Of a stretch of 64,000 bases of DNA, positions 28,358 through 37,731 are shown piece after piece (position 1 is the stretch's first letter; each line of letters opens with the position of its first letter). Below the pieces are notes generated by a model, which made no database searches, was not told the DNA's origin, and saw only the letters and a list, made by a program, of their open reading frames with translations. Made by a program: the position numbers and the translations under genes. The DNA comes from Desulfomicrobium escambiense DSM 10707 (GTDB lineage Bacteria > Desulfobacterota > Desulfovibrionia > Desulfovibrionales > Desulfomicrobiaceae), in contig NZ_AUAR01000015.1 of the NCBI RefSeq assembly GCF_000428825.1, positions 54,426 through 118,425 of the forward strand. The letters run 5' to 3'.

Positions 28358-30751
28358 ATGGCACTCAAGAAATCCGAACTCTACTCCTCGCTCTGGCAAT
28401 CCTGCGACGAACTGCGCGGCGGCATGGATGCCAGCCAGTACAAGGACTACGTCCTCGTCCTCCTGTTCATCAAATACATCTCTGACAAATACGCGGGCCA
28501 GCCGTACGCGCCCATAACCATCCCGCAAGGCGCGAGTTTTGCCGACATGGCCGCCATGAAGGGCAAGAGCGATATCGGCGACCAGATCAACAAAAAGATC
28601 CTCGCGCCCTTGGCAGCCGCCAACAAGCTCTCGGACTTCCCGGACTTCAACGACGCCACCAAGCTCGGCACCGGCAAGGAGATGGTCGACAGGCTGACCA
28701 ACCTCATCGCCATCTTCGAGAATCCGGTCCTGGATTTTTCAAAGAATCGGGCCGACGGCGACGACATTCTGGGCGACGCCTACGAATACCTCATGCGCCA
28801 CTTCGCCACCGAAAGCGGCAAGAGCAAGGGGCAGTTCTACACCCCCGCCGAGGTCAGCCTGATCATTGCCCAGATCCTGGGCGTCCGCGAGGCCCAAACC
28901 TCCGCCAACACCTCGGTCTATGACCCGACCTGCGGTTCGGGTTCGCTCCTGCTCAAGGTCGCCCACGAAGCGCCCACACCCGTGACCCTCTACGGGCAGG
29001 AGAAGGACGCCGCCACCAGCAGTCTGGCGCGCATGAACATGATCCTGCACGACAACCCCACCGCCCTCATCGTGCAGGGCAACACCCTGGCCGACCCGAA
29101 GTTCACGGACAACGGGGCCCTCAAGACATTCGACTACGTAGTCGCCAATCCGCCCTTTTCCGACAAGCGCTGGACCAGCGGGCTCGATCCGGAAAACGAC
29201 GCGCACGGCCGCTTCCAGTCCTTCGGCGTGCCCCCGGCCAAGCAGGGGGATTACGCCTATCTGCTGCACATCGTGCGGTCGCTGAAAAGCACCGGCAAGG
29301 GTGCGTGTATCCTGCCCCACGGCGTGCTCTTCCGGGGAAACGCCGAGGCCGACATCCGCCGCAATCTGGTGCGCAAGGGCTACATCAAGGGCATCATCGG
29401 CCTGCCCGCCAACCTCTTCTACGGCACGGGCATCCCGGCCTGCATCATCGTCATCGACAAGGCCGAGGCCGCAAGCCGCAAGGGCATCTTCATGATCGAC
29501 GCCAGTTCCGGCTTCATGAAGGACGGTCCCAAGAACCGCCTGCGCGCCCAGGACATCCACAAGATCGTGGATGTGTTCACCAAGGGGCTGGAATTTCCCA
29601 AATACTCGCGCATGGTCAGCCTGGAGGAGATCGAGAAGAACGACTTCAACCTGAACCTGCCGCGCTACATCGACAGCCAGGAGCCCGAGGACCGTCAGGA
29701 TATCGAAGGCCATCTGCGCGGGGGCATCCCCCAGGCCGACGTGGACGCCCTGGCCCGGTACTGGGAGGTCTGCCCCGGCCTCAAGTCCGCGCTCTTCGCG
29801 CCCAATCGGCCGGGATACCTGAATCTCTCGGTGGACAAGGCCGGCATCAAACCCGCCATCTACGAACATCCCGAATTCGCGGCGTTCATCGCCGACATGC
29901 AGGCCCACTTCACGCGATGGCGAGACGCGGCCTGCGCCACTCTCAAAAACCTCGTGCCCGGCTTCGCGCCCAAGGATCTGGCCGTGCGCCTGTCCGAAGA
30001 ACTGCTGTCCCACTACACCGGCCGCGCGCTCATCAAGCACTACAACGTGTACCAGCACTTCATGGACTACTGGGCCGCGACCATGCAGGACGACTGCTAT
30101 CTCATAGCGGCCGACGGCTGGAGTGCCAGGACCTACCGCATCATCGAGACGGACAAGAAGGGCAAGACCAAGGACAAGGGCTGGACCTGCGACCTCGTTC
30201 CCAAGCCCCTGATCGTGGCCCGCTACTTTGCCAGGGAACAGGCCGCGCTGGACGCTCTGACGGCGGATTTGGAAACCGTGTCCGGCCGCATGGTCGAACT
30301 GGAAGAGGAACACGGCGGGGACGAGGGCGCATTCGCCGAGCTGGACAAGATCAACAAGGCCTGCGTCAGCGTCCGGCTCAAGGAGGTCCGCTTCGACGCA
30401 AACTCCAAGGAAGAAACCAGGATTCTGAACGCATGGCTCAAACTCTGCCAGCAGGAAGCGGACCTCAAAAAGAAGGTCAAGGAGGCCGAAGCCGACCTCG
30501 ATACGGCGGCCTACCGGCACTACCCCAAACTGACCGAAGCCGAGATCAAAACCCTGGTGGTGGAAGACAAATGGCTGGCCAGTTTGGAAGCCGCCATCCA
30601 CGGCGAAATGGACCGCATCAGCCAGGCTCTGACCCGACGTGTGCGGATGCTGGCCGAACGCTACGCCAAACCGCTGCCGCAGCTGGTGGGAGAAGTGGAA
30701 GCACTGGCGGCCCGCGTCGATGCGCACCTCCGACGAATGGGGGTAGCATGA
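28358..30751 (+). CDS. hsdM: Type I restriction-modification system DNA methyltransferase subunit
   Basis: The 797-residue protein has the HsdM N-terminal helical domain (about 1-150). An adenine N6-methyltransferase domain follows, with SAM motif DPTCGSGS at 189-196 and catalytic NPPF at 264-267. It is about 270 residues longer than a typical HsdM: the C-terminal part (about 520-790) holds a charged, partly coiled-coil region (near residues 630-720). With HsdS it methylates the recognition site. Its stop overlaps the ATG of the broken yhcG-like gene. A TATAAT hexamer at 28253-28258 and a TTGACA at 28261 lie upstream, but they are not correctly spaced for one promoter. Confidence 0.95.
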   Translation: MALKKSELYSSLWQSCDELRGGMDASQYKDYVLVLLFIKYISDKYAGQPYAPITIPQGASFADMAAMKGKSDIGDQINKKILAPLAAANKLSDFPDFNDATKLGTGKEMVDRLTNLIAIFENPVLDFSKNRADGDDILGDAYEYLMRHFATESGKSKGQFYTPAEVSLIIAQILGVREAQTSANTSVYDPTCGSGSLLLKVAHEAPTPVTLYGQEKDAATSSLARMNMILHDNPTALIVQGNTLADPKFTDNGALKTFDYVVANPPFSDKRWTSGLDPENDAHGRFQSFGVPPAKQGDYAYLLHIVRSLKSTGKGACILPHGVLFRGNAEADIRRNLVRKGYIKGIIGLPANLFYGTGIPACIIVIDKAEAASRKGIFMIDASSGFMKDGPKNRLRAQDIHKIVDVFTKGLEFPKYSRMVSLEEIEKNDFNLNLPRYIDSQEPEDRQDIEGHLRGGIPQADVDALARYWEVCPGLKSALFAPNRPGYLNLSVDKAGIKPAIYEHPEFAAFIADMQAHFTRWRDAACATLKNLVPGFAPKDLAVRLSEELLSHYTGRALIKHYNVYQHFMDYWAATMQDDCYLIAADGWSARTYRIIETDKKGKTKDKGWTCDLVPKPLIVARYFAREQAALDALTADLETVSGRMVELEEEHGGDEGAFAELDKINKACVSVRLKEVRFDANSKEETRILNAWLKLCQQEADLKKKVKEAEADLDTAAYRHYPKLTEAEIKTLVVEDKWLASLEAAIHGEMDRISQALTRRVRMLAERYAKPLPQLVGEVEALAARVDAHLRRMGVA

Positions 30752-31143
30752 AGACAAACTCGCCCACGCTTCCCGCAGACTATGCACAGTGGCTGGCCGA
30801 CCTCAAACGTCGTATCGCCGGAACCCGGCAGCGCGTCGTGCTGGCGGCCAATGCCCAGCAAATTCAGCTTTATCACGAACTCGGCCGCGACATTCTCGCG
30901 CGTCAGGCCCAGGAAGGCTGGGGGGCCAAGGTCATCGACCGTCTCTCCGTCGATTTGCGTAGCGCCTTTCCGGACATGAAGGGGCTGTCCAGCCGCAATC
31001 TCAAATATATTAAGTACTTTGCAGAGCTGTGCCCGGACGGTCATTTTGGGCAGCAGTCTGCTGCCCAAAATGACCGTGGTTCCATGAGAAAGCCTGTCCT
31101 CACGATCTGGAAGGAGGCGCGCAACCATGAAACCCGGCAATAA
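30748..31143 (+). pseudogene. Truncated YhcG/DUF1016-like nuclease gene
   Basis: The 131-codon frame begins like the DUF1016 N-terminal domain: YAQWLADLKRRIAGTRQRVV, NAQQIQLYHELGRDI, and the family block SSRNLKYIKYFAELCPDG. It then reads GHFGQQSAAQ, where a full-length protein would continue into LPWxH and a C-terminal PD-(D/E)XK nuclease domain. Instead the frame diverges and stops just inside hsdS. The change falls in a perfect palindrome with 20-base arms (31037-31056 and 31058-31077). I infer that a deletion or fold-back event removed about two thirds of the gene. The remnant may still be translated, since its ATG overlaps the hsdM stop. Confidence 0.75.
31037..31077. repeat. Perfect 20-bp-arm palindrome at the yhcG breakpoint
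   Basis: ACGGTCATTTTGGGCAGCAG at 31037-31056 and its exact reverse complement at 31058-31077 are separated by one T. It covers the point where the yhcG-like protein stops resembling its family. The inner part encodes the normal GQQSAAQ motif, which is naturally palindromic in this codon use; the outer part is extra. Confidence 0.9.
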
Positions 31144-32380
31144 ATGCCCGCAAGGGTATAAACAGACCGAAGTTGGCGTTATTCCGGAGGATTGGGAGAC
31201 AAGGCCATGCTCGGAAGTGAGCGAACGCATCATGGTTGGTATCGTGATTCGTCCGACTCAGTATTACGTCAGCAACGGGGTGCCAGCTTTTCGTTCGGCA
31301 AATATCCGCGAGGACGGGATAAACGACTTAGACCTCGTTTTTATCAGCGAAGAATCCAATGCCCTCTTAGCAAAAAGCCAGACTCGGACCGGTGACGTTC
31401 TCACGGTCAGAACCGGCTATCCGGGAACGAGTGCCGTCGTTTACAGCCGACATGAAGGATGTAACTGCATTGATCTTCTCATCACTCGGCCATCCAAAAA
31501 ATTAGACTCTGAATGGTTGGCCATTTGGGTCAATTCACCGTCCGGTAAGGAGCAAGTTCTTCGCAATCAAGGCGGGCTCGCTCAAAAACATTTCAATGTT
31601 GGCGATATGCGGAATCTCGTTGTCGCTCTTCCCCCTCTCCCCGAACAACGCGCCATCGCGGAGGCGCTCTCGGATGTGGACGAGCTTCTGGATGCACTGG
31701 ACCGACTCATCGCCAAGAAGCGCGACATCAAACAGGCCGCCATGCAGCAACTCCTCACCGGCCAAACCCGCCTGCCGGGGTTTAGTGGGAAGTGGGAGGT
31801 GAAGCGGTTAAACGCACTTGCGGATATTCATAGCGGGGGGACTCCCAGCACGGGCGAATCTTGCTTTTGGGATGGTGAGATTCCTTGGTGCACACCGACG
31901 GACATTACGGCGCTCGACGGACACAAATATCTTGGTGAAACCGCTCGAAGGATTACGCAACTCGGGCTCAAAGCGAGTTCAGCTGAATTGATTCCAGGCA
32001 ATTCAGTCATCATGACATCACGGGCCACAATCGGCGAATGCGCCATCAATGTTGTTCCGGTCACAACCAACCAGGGCTTCAAGAACTTCATTCCATTCAA
32101 GACAACTAACGTTGAGTTTCTTTACTATCTGCTCGGAACGCATAAACAAGGATTCATCAGCCTTTGTGGCGGCAGTACCTTCCTGGAGATTAGCAAGACC
32201 CAACTTGCCGCATATGAGGTGCGGCTACCCCCCACCCAAGCCGAGCAAACCGCCATCGCCGAAGTCCTCTCGGACATGGACGTCGAACTTGCCGCCCTGG
32301 AACAGCGGCGGAACAAGACCCGCCGGCTCAAGCAAGGCATGATGCAGGAACTGTTGACCGGGAGGATACGTCTGCTGTGA
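31127..32380 (+). CDS. hsdS: Type I restriction system specificity subunit
   Basis: The 417-residue protein has two target recognition domains (about 10-165 and 210-370), each followed by a conserved helical spacer. The spacers are PPLPEQRAIAEALSDVDELLDALDRLIAKKR and PPTQAEQTAIAEVLSDMDVELAALEQRR. These domains set the bipartite DNA target of both methylation and restriction. The start has a good GGAGG site. The recognition domains are visibly more AT-rich than the neighbouring genes, as expected for exchanged specificity modules. It overlaps the truncated upstream frame by 17 bases and the next gene by four. Confidence 0.94.
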   Translation: MKPGNKCPQGYKQTEVGVIPEDWETRPCSEVSERIMVGIVIRPTQYYVSNGVPAFRSANIREDGINDLDLVFISEESNALLAKSQTRTGDVLTVRTGYPGTSAVVYSRHEGCNCIDLLITRPSKKLDSEWLAIWVNSPSGKEQVLRNQGGLAQKHFNVGDMRNLVVALPPLPEQRAIAEALSDVDELLDALDRLIAKKRDIKQAAMQQLLTGQTRLPGFSGKWEVKRLNALADIHSGGTPSTGESCFWDGEIPWCTPTDITALDGHKYLGETARRITQLGLKASSAELIPGNSVIMTSRATIGECAINVVPVTTNQGFKNFIPFKTTNVEFLYYLLGTHKQGFISLCGGSTFLEISKTQLAAYEVRLPPTQAEQTAIAEVLSDMDVELAALEQRRNKTRRLKQGMMQELLTGRIRLL

Positions 32381-33771
32381 AAGAAAGCCAGAATATCGAA
32401 TGGAAACAATCATGGCGTGATGAATACCTCAAGTGGATCTGCGGCTTTGCCAATGCTCAGGGTGGGACGTTGATCATCGGCAAGAATGATCGGGGCGAAG
32501 TGCTGGGTCTCGCCAATGCCGCAAAACTGATGGAAGACATCCCCAACAAGGTCCGCGATGTTCTGGGCATGGTGGTGCCGGTCAACATCCACAACGAGGG
32601 CGGAAAAGAGTGGCTGGAAATTATCGTGGAGCCCTATCCCAGCCCAATCAGCTACAAAGGCGAATACCACTACCGCAGCGGCAGCACAAAGCAGGAGTTG
32701 AAGGGAGCGGCGCTGGACAAATTTCTACTGCAAAAACAGGGCAGGCGTTGGGATGGCGTGCCGGTGCCGGGCTTTGGCGTGAACGACTGCAGCTTCGCTG
32801 CGTTCAAACTGTTCAAAGCCAAGGCCGCCAAAAGTGGACGCATGAGCGAAGAGGTCTTGCAAGATGACAACGACCAGTTGCTGGACAATCTGCAGCTCAA
32901 GGACGGCCGTTATCTCAAAAAAGCCGCGACATTGCTGTTTTTCGATCAGCCGGAAAAATTTGTCGGCGGTGCCTACATAAAAATCGGTTTCTTCGTGACG
33001 GATGATGATCTGCGCTATCAGGATGAAATCCACGGCAATGTCTTCGAGCAGGTCGAAAAAACTCTGGAAATCTTATATTTCAAATATCTGAAAGCCTACA
33101 TCCGCTATGAAGGCATACAGCGGGTTGAGGAATTTCTGTTCCCTCGACTAGCCTTGCGTGAGGCCTTGCTCAATGCGGTGGTGCACAAGGATTACAGCAG
33201 CGGCATCCCGATCCAAATCAGTGTGTACGATGATAAAATTGTGATGTGGAGCCCCGGACAATTACCGCAAGACTGGACCATCGAACGGCTCTTAGGCAAA
33301 CACCCATCAGCTCCGTACAATCCTCTTCTAGCCAATGCCTTCTTTCGCGCAGGCTATATTGAATCGTGGGGTCGAGGCATCGAAAAAATCAACCGCGAAT
33401 GCAAAGAATATGGCATCGCACCACCCCTCTACGACTACAGCATGTCCGGACTGATGCTCACATTCATAGCCAATCCTGAACACGTGAATGCAGCGCTCAG
33501 AGAACACGCCTCAAATCAGCACCGGGGTGACACACCGCAAAAAAAGCTGGTGAAAACGCCGGTGAAAACGCCGGTGAAAACGCCGGAAAAAATTCTCCGG
33601 CTTCTGGCGGCAAAGCCATCCATGACTCTGAACGAGGTCGCCGCCGAAATTCAGAAATCACTCAGCGCGGTTGAGCGCGCCAGTTCCAAGCTGGTGAAAG
33701 AAGGGCGAATGAAATATGTCGGTCCTCAAAAAGGTGGTCATTGGGAAGTGTTGGAAGAGTATGATGAATAA
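32377..33771 (+). CDS. AlbA_2-domain ATP-binding protein with C-terminal winged helix
   Basis: The 464-residue protein starts with an AlbA_2 DNA-binding type domain: ESQNIEWKQSWRDEYLKWICGFANAQGGTLIIG. A C-terminal GHKL-like ATP-binding block has LREALLNAVVHKDYSSGIPI and GRGIEKINRECKE. A linker with three KTP repeats (nt 33550-33588) leads to a winged helix (about 405-460). Such proteins are often called transcriptional regulators and are common in defence loci. The GTG start overlaps the hsdS stop (GTGA), with GGGAGGA upstream. It lies between hsdS and hsdR, so it is probably part of the restriction operon. Its function there is not established. Confidence 0.82.
   Translation: MKESQNIEWKQSWRDEYLKWICGFANAQGGTLIIGKNDRGEVLGLANAAKLMEDIPNKVRDVLGMVVPVNIHNEGGKEWLEIIVEPYPSPISYKGEYHYRSGSTKQELKGAALDKFLLQKQGRRWDGVPVPGFGVNDCSFAAFKLFKAKAAKSGRMSEEVLQDDNDQLLDNLQLKDGRYLKKAATLLFFDQPEKFVGGAYIKIGFFVTDDDLRYQDEIHGNVFEQVEKTLEILYFKYLKAYIRYEGIQRVEEFLFPRLALREALLNAVVHKDYSSGIPIQISVYDDKIVMWSPGQLPQDWTIERLLGKHPSAPYNPLLANAFFRAGYIESWGRGIEKINRECKEYGIAPPLYDYSMSGLMLTFIANPEHVNAALREHASNQHRGDTPQKKLVKTPVKTPVKTPEKILRLLAAKPSMTLNEVAAEIQKSLSAVERASSKLVKEGRMKYVGPQKGGHWEVLEEYDE
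33550..33588 (+). repeat. Three tandem 12-base repeats inside the AlbA_2 gene
   Basis: The unit GGTGAAAACGCC is repeated three times in frame, coding for KTPV KTPV KTPE in a flexible linker. The repeats are nearly identical at the DNA level, so copy number could change by slippage without breaking the frame. Confidence 0.8.
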
Positions 33772-36700
33772 CATCGGCCAGCCGGAACGCCACACCCAGA
33801 ACCGGGTCATCGCCCTCTTCCGCCAGGAACTGGGCTACCGCTTCCTGGGTGACTGGACCGATCGCCACAACAGCAACATCGAAGAACATCTTCTTTCCGA
33901 CTGGCTGGTAAAATCCGGCCACAATCAAGCCCAAATCAGCCGGGCTCTCCACATCCTGCGCACCGAAGCATCCAACCCCAATCGCAGCCTCTACGAGAAC
34001 AACAGGATCGTGTACGGGCTGCTGCGCTACGGCGTGCAGGTCAAAACCGACGCCGGGAAGGTCACGAATACGGTCCAGCTCATCGACTGGGACGCCCCGG
34101 AGAACAACGACTTCGCCCTGGCCGAGGAAGTGACCCTCAAGGGCAGACACGAACGCCGCCCCGATCTTGTCCTGTATGTCAACGGTATTGCCGTGGGCGT
34201 CATCGAACTCAAGAACAGCCGCGTATCCATCGGCGACGGCATCCGGCAGCTTCTGTCCAACCAGAAGCCCGAATTCAACGCCTGGTTCTTCTCCACGGTC
34301 CAGATCGTTTTCGCGGGCAACGACACCGAAGGGCTGCGCTACGGCGCCATCGGCACGCCCGAGAAATTTTTCCTCCGCTGGAAAGAGGATGACATTGACC
34401 AGGGCCGCTTCCTGCTCGACAAGTACCTGCTCAAGATCTGCCGCAAGGACCGCCTCATCGAGCTCATGCACGATTTCGTGCTCTTTGACGGCGGCGTGAA
34501 AAAGCTCCCCCGCGTGCATCAGTATTTCGGCATCAAGGCGGCGCAGGAGCACGTGCGGGCCTACAAGGGCGGCATCATCTGGCACACCCAGGGCAGCGGC
34601 AAGAGCATCGTCATGGTCCTGCTGGCGCGTTGGATTCTGGAATACAATCCGCACGCGCGCGTGGCCATCATCACGGACCGCGACGAGCTGGACAAACAGA
34701 TCGAGCGGGTCTTCACGGACAGCGGAGAGCCGATCAAAAGAGCCTCCAGCGGACGGGACCTGATGACGCAGCTCGGGCGTCCCCTGCCGCGTCTGCTCTG
34801 CTCGCTGGTGCACAAGTTCGGACGCCGAGACGTGGACGATTTGGAACGCTTCATCGCCGACCTGGAAGCAAGCCCAAGCCAGACAGTGGGCGAAATCTTC
34901 GTCTTCGTGGACGAGTGCCACCGCACCCAGAGCGGCAAGCTGCACCGGGTCATGAAGGCCATGCTGCCCAGCGCCGTCTTCATCGGCTTCACAGGCACCC
35001 CGCTTCTGAAGCAGGATCGCCAAACCAGCCTCGAAGTGTTCGGCGGGTACATCCACACCTACAAATTCGGCGAGGCCGTGGAAGACGGGGTGATCCTCGA
35101 TCTGGTCTACGAGGCGCGAGACATCGACCAACGGCTCGGTTCGCAGGACAAAGTCGACGCCTGGTTCGAGGCTAAAACCAAGGGTCTGAACGACTGGCAG
35201 AAGGATGAACTGAAAAAGCACTGGGGGACCATGCAGAAGGTCCTCAGTTCCCGGTCCCGCATGGACAAGGTGGTGGCGGACATCCTGTTCGACTTCAGCG
35301 TCAAGCCCCGGCTTTCCAGCGAGCGCGGCAACGCCATCCTCGTGGCATCGAGCATCTACGAAGCCTGCAAATATTTCAGCATGTTCCAAAAGACACCGCT
35401 CAAAGGCAAATGCGCGGTGGTGACCTCCTACAACCCGCAGGCGGGCGACATCAGCAAGGAGGACGTCGGCGAGAATTCCGAGACGGACAAGGAATTCATC
35501 TACGCCACCTACACGGACCTGCTGCGGGATGTGCAGCCCAAGCCGGGCAAGACCAGGACCGAGACCTACGAAGACGAGGCCAAGCGGCTCTTTGTCGACG
35601 AACCGGTCAACATGAAACTCCTCATCGTCGTGGACAAGCTGCTGACAGGCTTCGACGCCCCGCCATGCACCTACCTCTACATCGACAAATCCATGCAGGA
35701 CCACGGCCTGTTCCAGGCCATCTGCCGCACCAACCGCCTGGACGGGGATGACAAGGATTTCGGCTATATCGTCGATTACAAGGATCTCTTCAAAAAGGTC
35801 GAGAACGCCATCGCCGTGTACACGTCGGAACTGCACAGCGCCCCCGGCGAAGCCGATCCGCAGATCCTGTTACGGGACCGCCTCAAGACAGGGCGGGAAG
35901 GCTTGGACCGGGCGCTGGAAGACATTCGGCTCCTGTGCGAACCGGTCGAGCCGCCCAAGGGAGAGCTTGAACACATCCGCTATTTCTGCGGCAATTCCGA
36001 AAACCCCGACGACCTCCAGGAGCGCGAGCCGCAACGGGTCGCCCTGTACAAGGCCACGGTGGCCCTGATCCGAGCCTACGCCGGCATCGCCGACGAACTG
36101 GAAGCGGCTGGCTACTCCTCCAAGGAGGTCGAGCGCATCAAAACGGACGTGAAAACCTATACCGACCTGCGCGAGATCATCCGCAACGCAAGCGGCGAAA
36201 CCCTGGACCTGAAGCCCTACGAGGCGGACATGCGCCACCTCATCGACACGTACATCGAGGCGGATTCCTCGCGCGTCATTTCGCCTTTCGCGAACATGCC
36301 CCTCTTGGACCTGATCGTGAAGACCGGCATCGCCGACGCCATCGCCCAACGCCTTGAAGGCTTGAAGGGGAACAAGAACGCCATCGCCGAATCCATCGAA
36401 AACAACGTCCGCCGCAAAATCATGCAGGAGTACCTGAACAATCCCGCCTTCTACGACAGGATGTCGGCCCTGCTGGAAGAGATCATCGCGGCCCGGAAGG
36501 CCAGAGCCGTGGAATACGAGGAGTATCTGCGGCGGATCGCCGAACTGGTACGACAAGCCACCGCCGGGCACGGCGGCGCTGCGCCCAAGACGCTCGACAC
36601 CCCCGGCAAACGCGCGCTTTACGACAACCTGAGCGAGGACGAGGAGCTTGCCCTGCGTGTCCACTCCACTCTGCGGGAAACATGTCCGGACGGCTGGCGC

Positions 36701-36811
36701 GGAGTTATGCCCCGAGAGCAGACCGTCAAAAGCGGACTGTATGGCGTCCTGCAGGATGAAGACGACGTGGAGCGCATCTTCCAGGTCGTGTTCAACCAAA
36801 AGGAATATTGA
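33761..36811 (+). CDS. hsdR: Type I restriction system endonuclease/translocase subunit
   Basis: The protein of about 1016 residues has the HsdR order. An N-terminal PD-(D/E)XK nuclease domain (RRPDLVLYVNGIAVGVIELKNS) comes first. The SF2 helicase motor follows, with Walker A GSGKS at 278-282 and DECH at 384-387, and then the C-terminal helical domain. It cuts unmodified DNA away from the recognition site after ATP-driven translocation. The start (MMNNIGQPE) follows GGAAGAG and overlaps the previous stop; a start 15 codons earlier is possible but is inside the upstream gene. Its stop overlaps the next gene by one base. Confidence 0.95.
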   Translation: MMNNIGQPERHTQNRVIALFRQELGYRFLGDWTDRHNSNIEEHLLSDWLVKSGHNQAQISRALHILRTEASNPNRSLYENNRIVYGLLRYGVQVKTDAGKVTNTVQLIDWDAPENNDFALAEEVTLKGRHERRPDLVLYVNGIAVGVIELKNSRVSIGDGIRQLLSNQKPEFNAWFFSTVQIVFAGNDTEGLRYGAIGTPEKFFLRWKEDDIDQGRFLLDKYLLKICRKDRLIELMHDFVLFDGGVKKLPRVHQYFGIKAAQEHVRAYKGGIIWHTQGSGKSIVMVLLARWILEYNPHARVAIITDRDELDKQIERVFTDSGEPIKRASSGRDLMTQLGRPLPRLLCSLVHKFGRRDVDDLERFIADLEASPSQTVGEIFVFVDECHRTQSGKLHRVMKAMLPSAVFIGFTGTPLLKQDRQTSLEVFGGYIHTYKFGEAVEDGVILDLVYEARDIDQRLGSQDKVDAWFEAKTKGLNDWQKDELKKHWGTMQKVLSSRSRMDKVVADILFDFSVKPRLSSERGNAILVASSIYEACKYFSMFQKTPLKGKCAVVTSYNPQAGDISKEDVGENSETDKEFIYATYTDLLRDVQPKPGKTRTETYEDEAKRLFVDEPVNMKLLIVVDKLLTGFDAPPCTYLYIDKSMQDHGLFQAICRTNRLDGDDKDFGYIVDYKDLFKKVENAIAVYTSELHSAPGEADPQILLRDRLKTGREGLDRALEDIRLLCEPVEPPKGELEHIRYFCGNSENPDDLQEREPQRVALYKATVALIRAYAGIADELEAAGYSSKEVERIKTDVKTYTDLREIIRNASGETLDLKPYEADMRHLIDTYIEADSSRVISPFANMPLLDLIVKTGIADAIAQRLEGLKGNKNAIAESIENNVRRKIMQEYLNNPAFYDRMSALLEEIIAARKARAVEYEEYLRRIAELVRQATAGHGGAAPKTLDTPGKRALYDNLSEDEELALRVHSTLRETCPDGWRGVMPREQTVKSGLYGVLQDEDDVERIFQVVFNQKEY

Positions 36812-37527
36812 TGGCCTCGCGCATCGATCTGAGCGACATTTCCATCGACGTCATCCGCAAGGATATCAAGAACATCCATCTGAGCGTGAATCCGCCTGAC
36901 GGCCAAGTTCGCATTTCCGCGCCCGAACGCATGAGTCTGGACGCCGTCCGCGTCTTCGCCATTTCGAAGATAGGCTGGATCAGGAAGCAACAGATGAAGA
37001 TTCGCGAACAGGAGCGTGAGACGCCGCGCGAATATCTGGAGCGGGAGAGTCATTACGTCTGGGGCAGACGCCACCTTCTGACCATCCAGGAGACCGATGC
37101 CGCACCGGTGGTCAGGCGCAGGCCCGGCAAGCTCATCCTCCAGATCCGCCCCGGCGCGGACGAAAAAACGAGGCAAGCCGTGCTGGATGACTTCTACCGC
37201 GAACTGATCAAACACGAAGCCCCGGCCATTGTCGCCAAATGGGAACCGGTGCTTGGCGTGCAGGTCAAACGCCTTTTCGTACAGCACATGAAAACCAAAT
37301 GGGGCAGCTGCAATCCGGTTGCGCGGACCATCCGGCTCAATACGGACCTGGCCAAAAAGCCGACGGAGTGTCTGGAATACATCGTGGTGCACGAGATGAC
37401 GCATCTCCTTGAGCCGACGCACAACGCGAAATTTGTCACCCTGATGGACCAGTTCATGCCCTTATGGGGGCAGTATAAAGATCAGCTAAATCGGCTGCCG
37501 GTACGGCATGAGGAGTGGGAATACTAG
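36811..37527 (+). CDS. YgjP/SprT-like zinc metallopeptidase (DUF45)
   Basis: The 238-residue protein has the DUF45 layout. The N-terminal domain has IRKDIKNIHLSV and the middle has KTKWGSCNPVARTIRLN. The zinc site is HEMTH at 194-198, with a further histidine (EPTHN, about His204). Genes of this family are often placed next to hsdR in type I operons. A protease role is predicted from the zinc motif, but the substrate is unknown. The ATG overlaps the hsdR stop. It is the last gene of the restriction operon. Confidence 0.9.
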   Translation: MASRIDLSDISIDVIRKDIKNIHLSVNPPDGQVRISAPERMSLDAVRVFAISKIGWIRKQQMKIREQERETPREYLERESHYVWGRRHLLTIQETDAAPVVRRRPGKLILQIRPGADEKTRQAVLDDFYRELIKHEAPAIVAKWEPVLGVQVKRLFVQHMKTKWGSCNPVARTIRLNTDLAKKPTECLEYIVVHEMTHLLEPTHNAKFVTLMDQFMPLWGQYKDQLNRLPVRHEEWEY

Positions 37528-37731
37528 ATGGCTGTCTGCAGCTACGTTTACAAAATCTGTCCTTAAACTTCATCATTACATAACGTTATCCTTCTGAATC
37601 CTGACGAAATCACCTCGATGATTCAGGCGTGTTGCACTCCCCGCGATTCTTCAGCTATGGTTCATGCCTGACCCGGCCATCCGCACGATTGCCCCCCCTT
37701 CATCGGACGGAACCTCAACCCCGGAGGCATC

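Noticed and set aside
33662..35836. A 724-codon frame antisense to hsdR
   Set aside because: It is explained by the codon bias of hsdR; hsdR has all catalytic motifs and is clearly the real gene.
37580..37589. ATAACGTTAT palindrome upstream of the DUF438 gene as a regulator site
   Set aside because: A ten-base palindrome alone is too short to call a binding site and it fits no known motif I could name.
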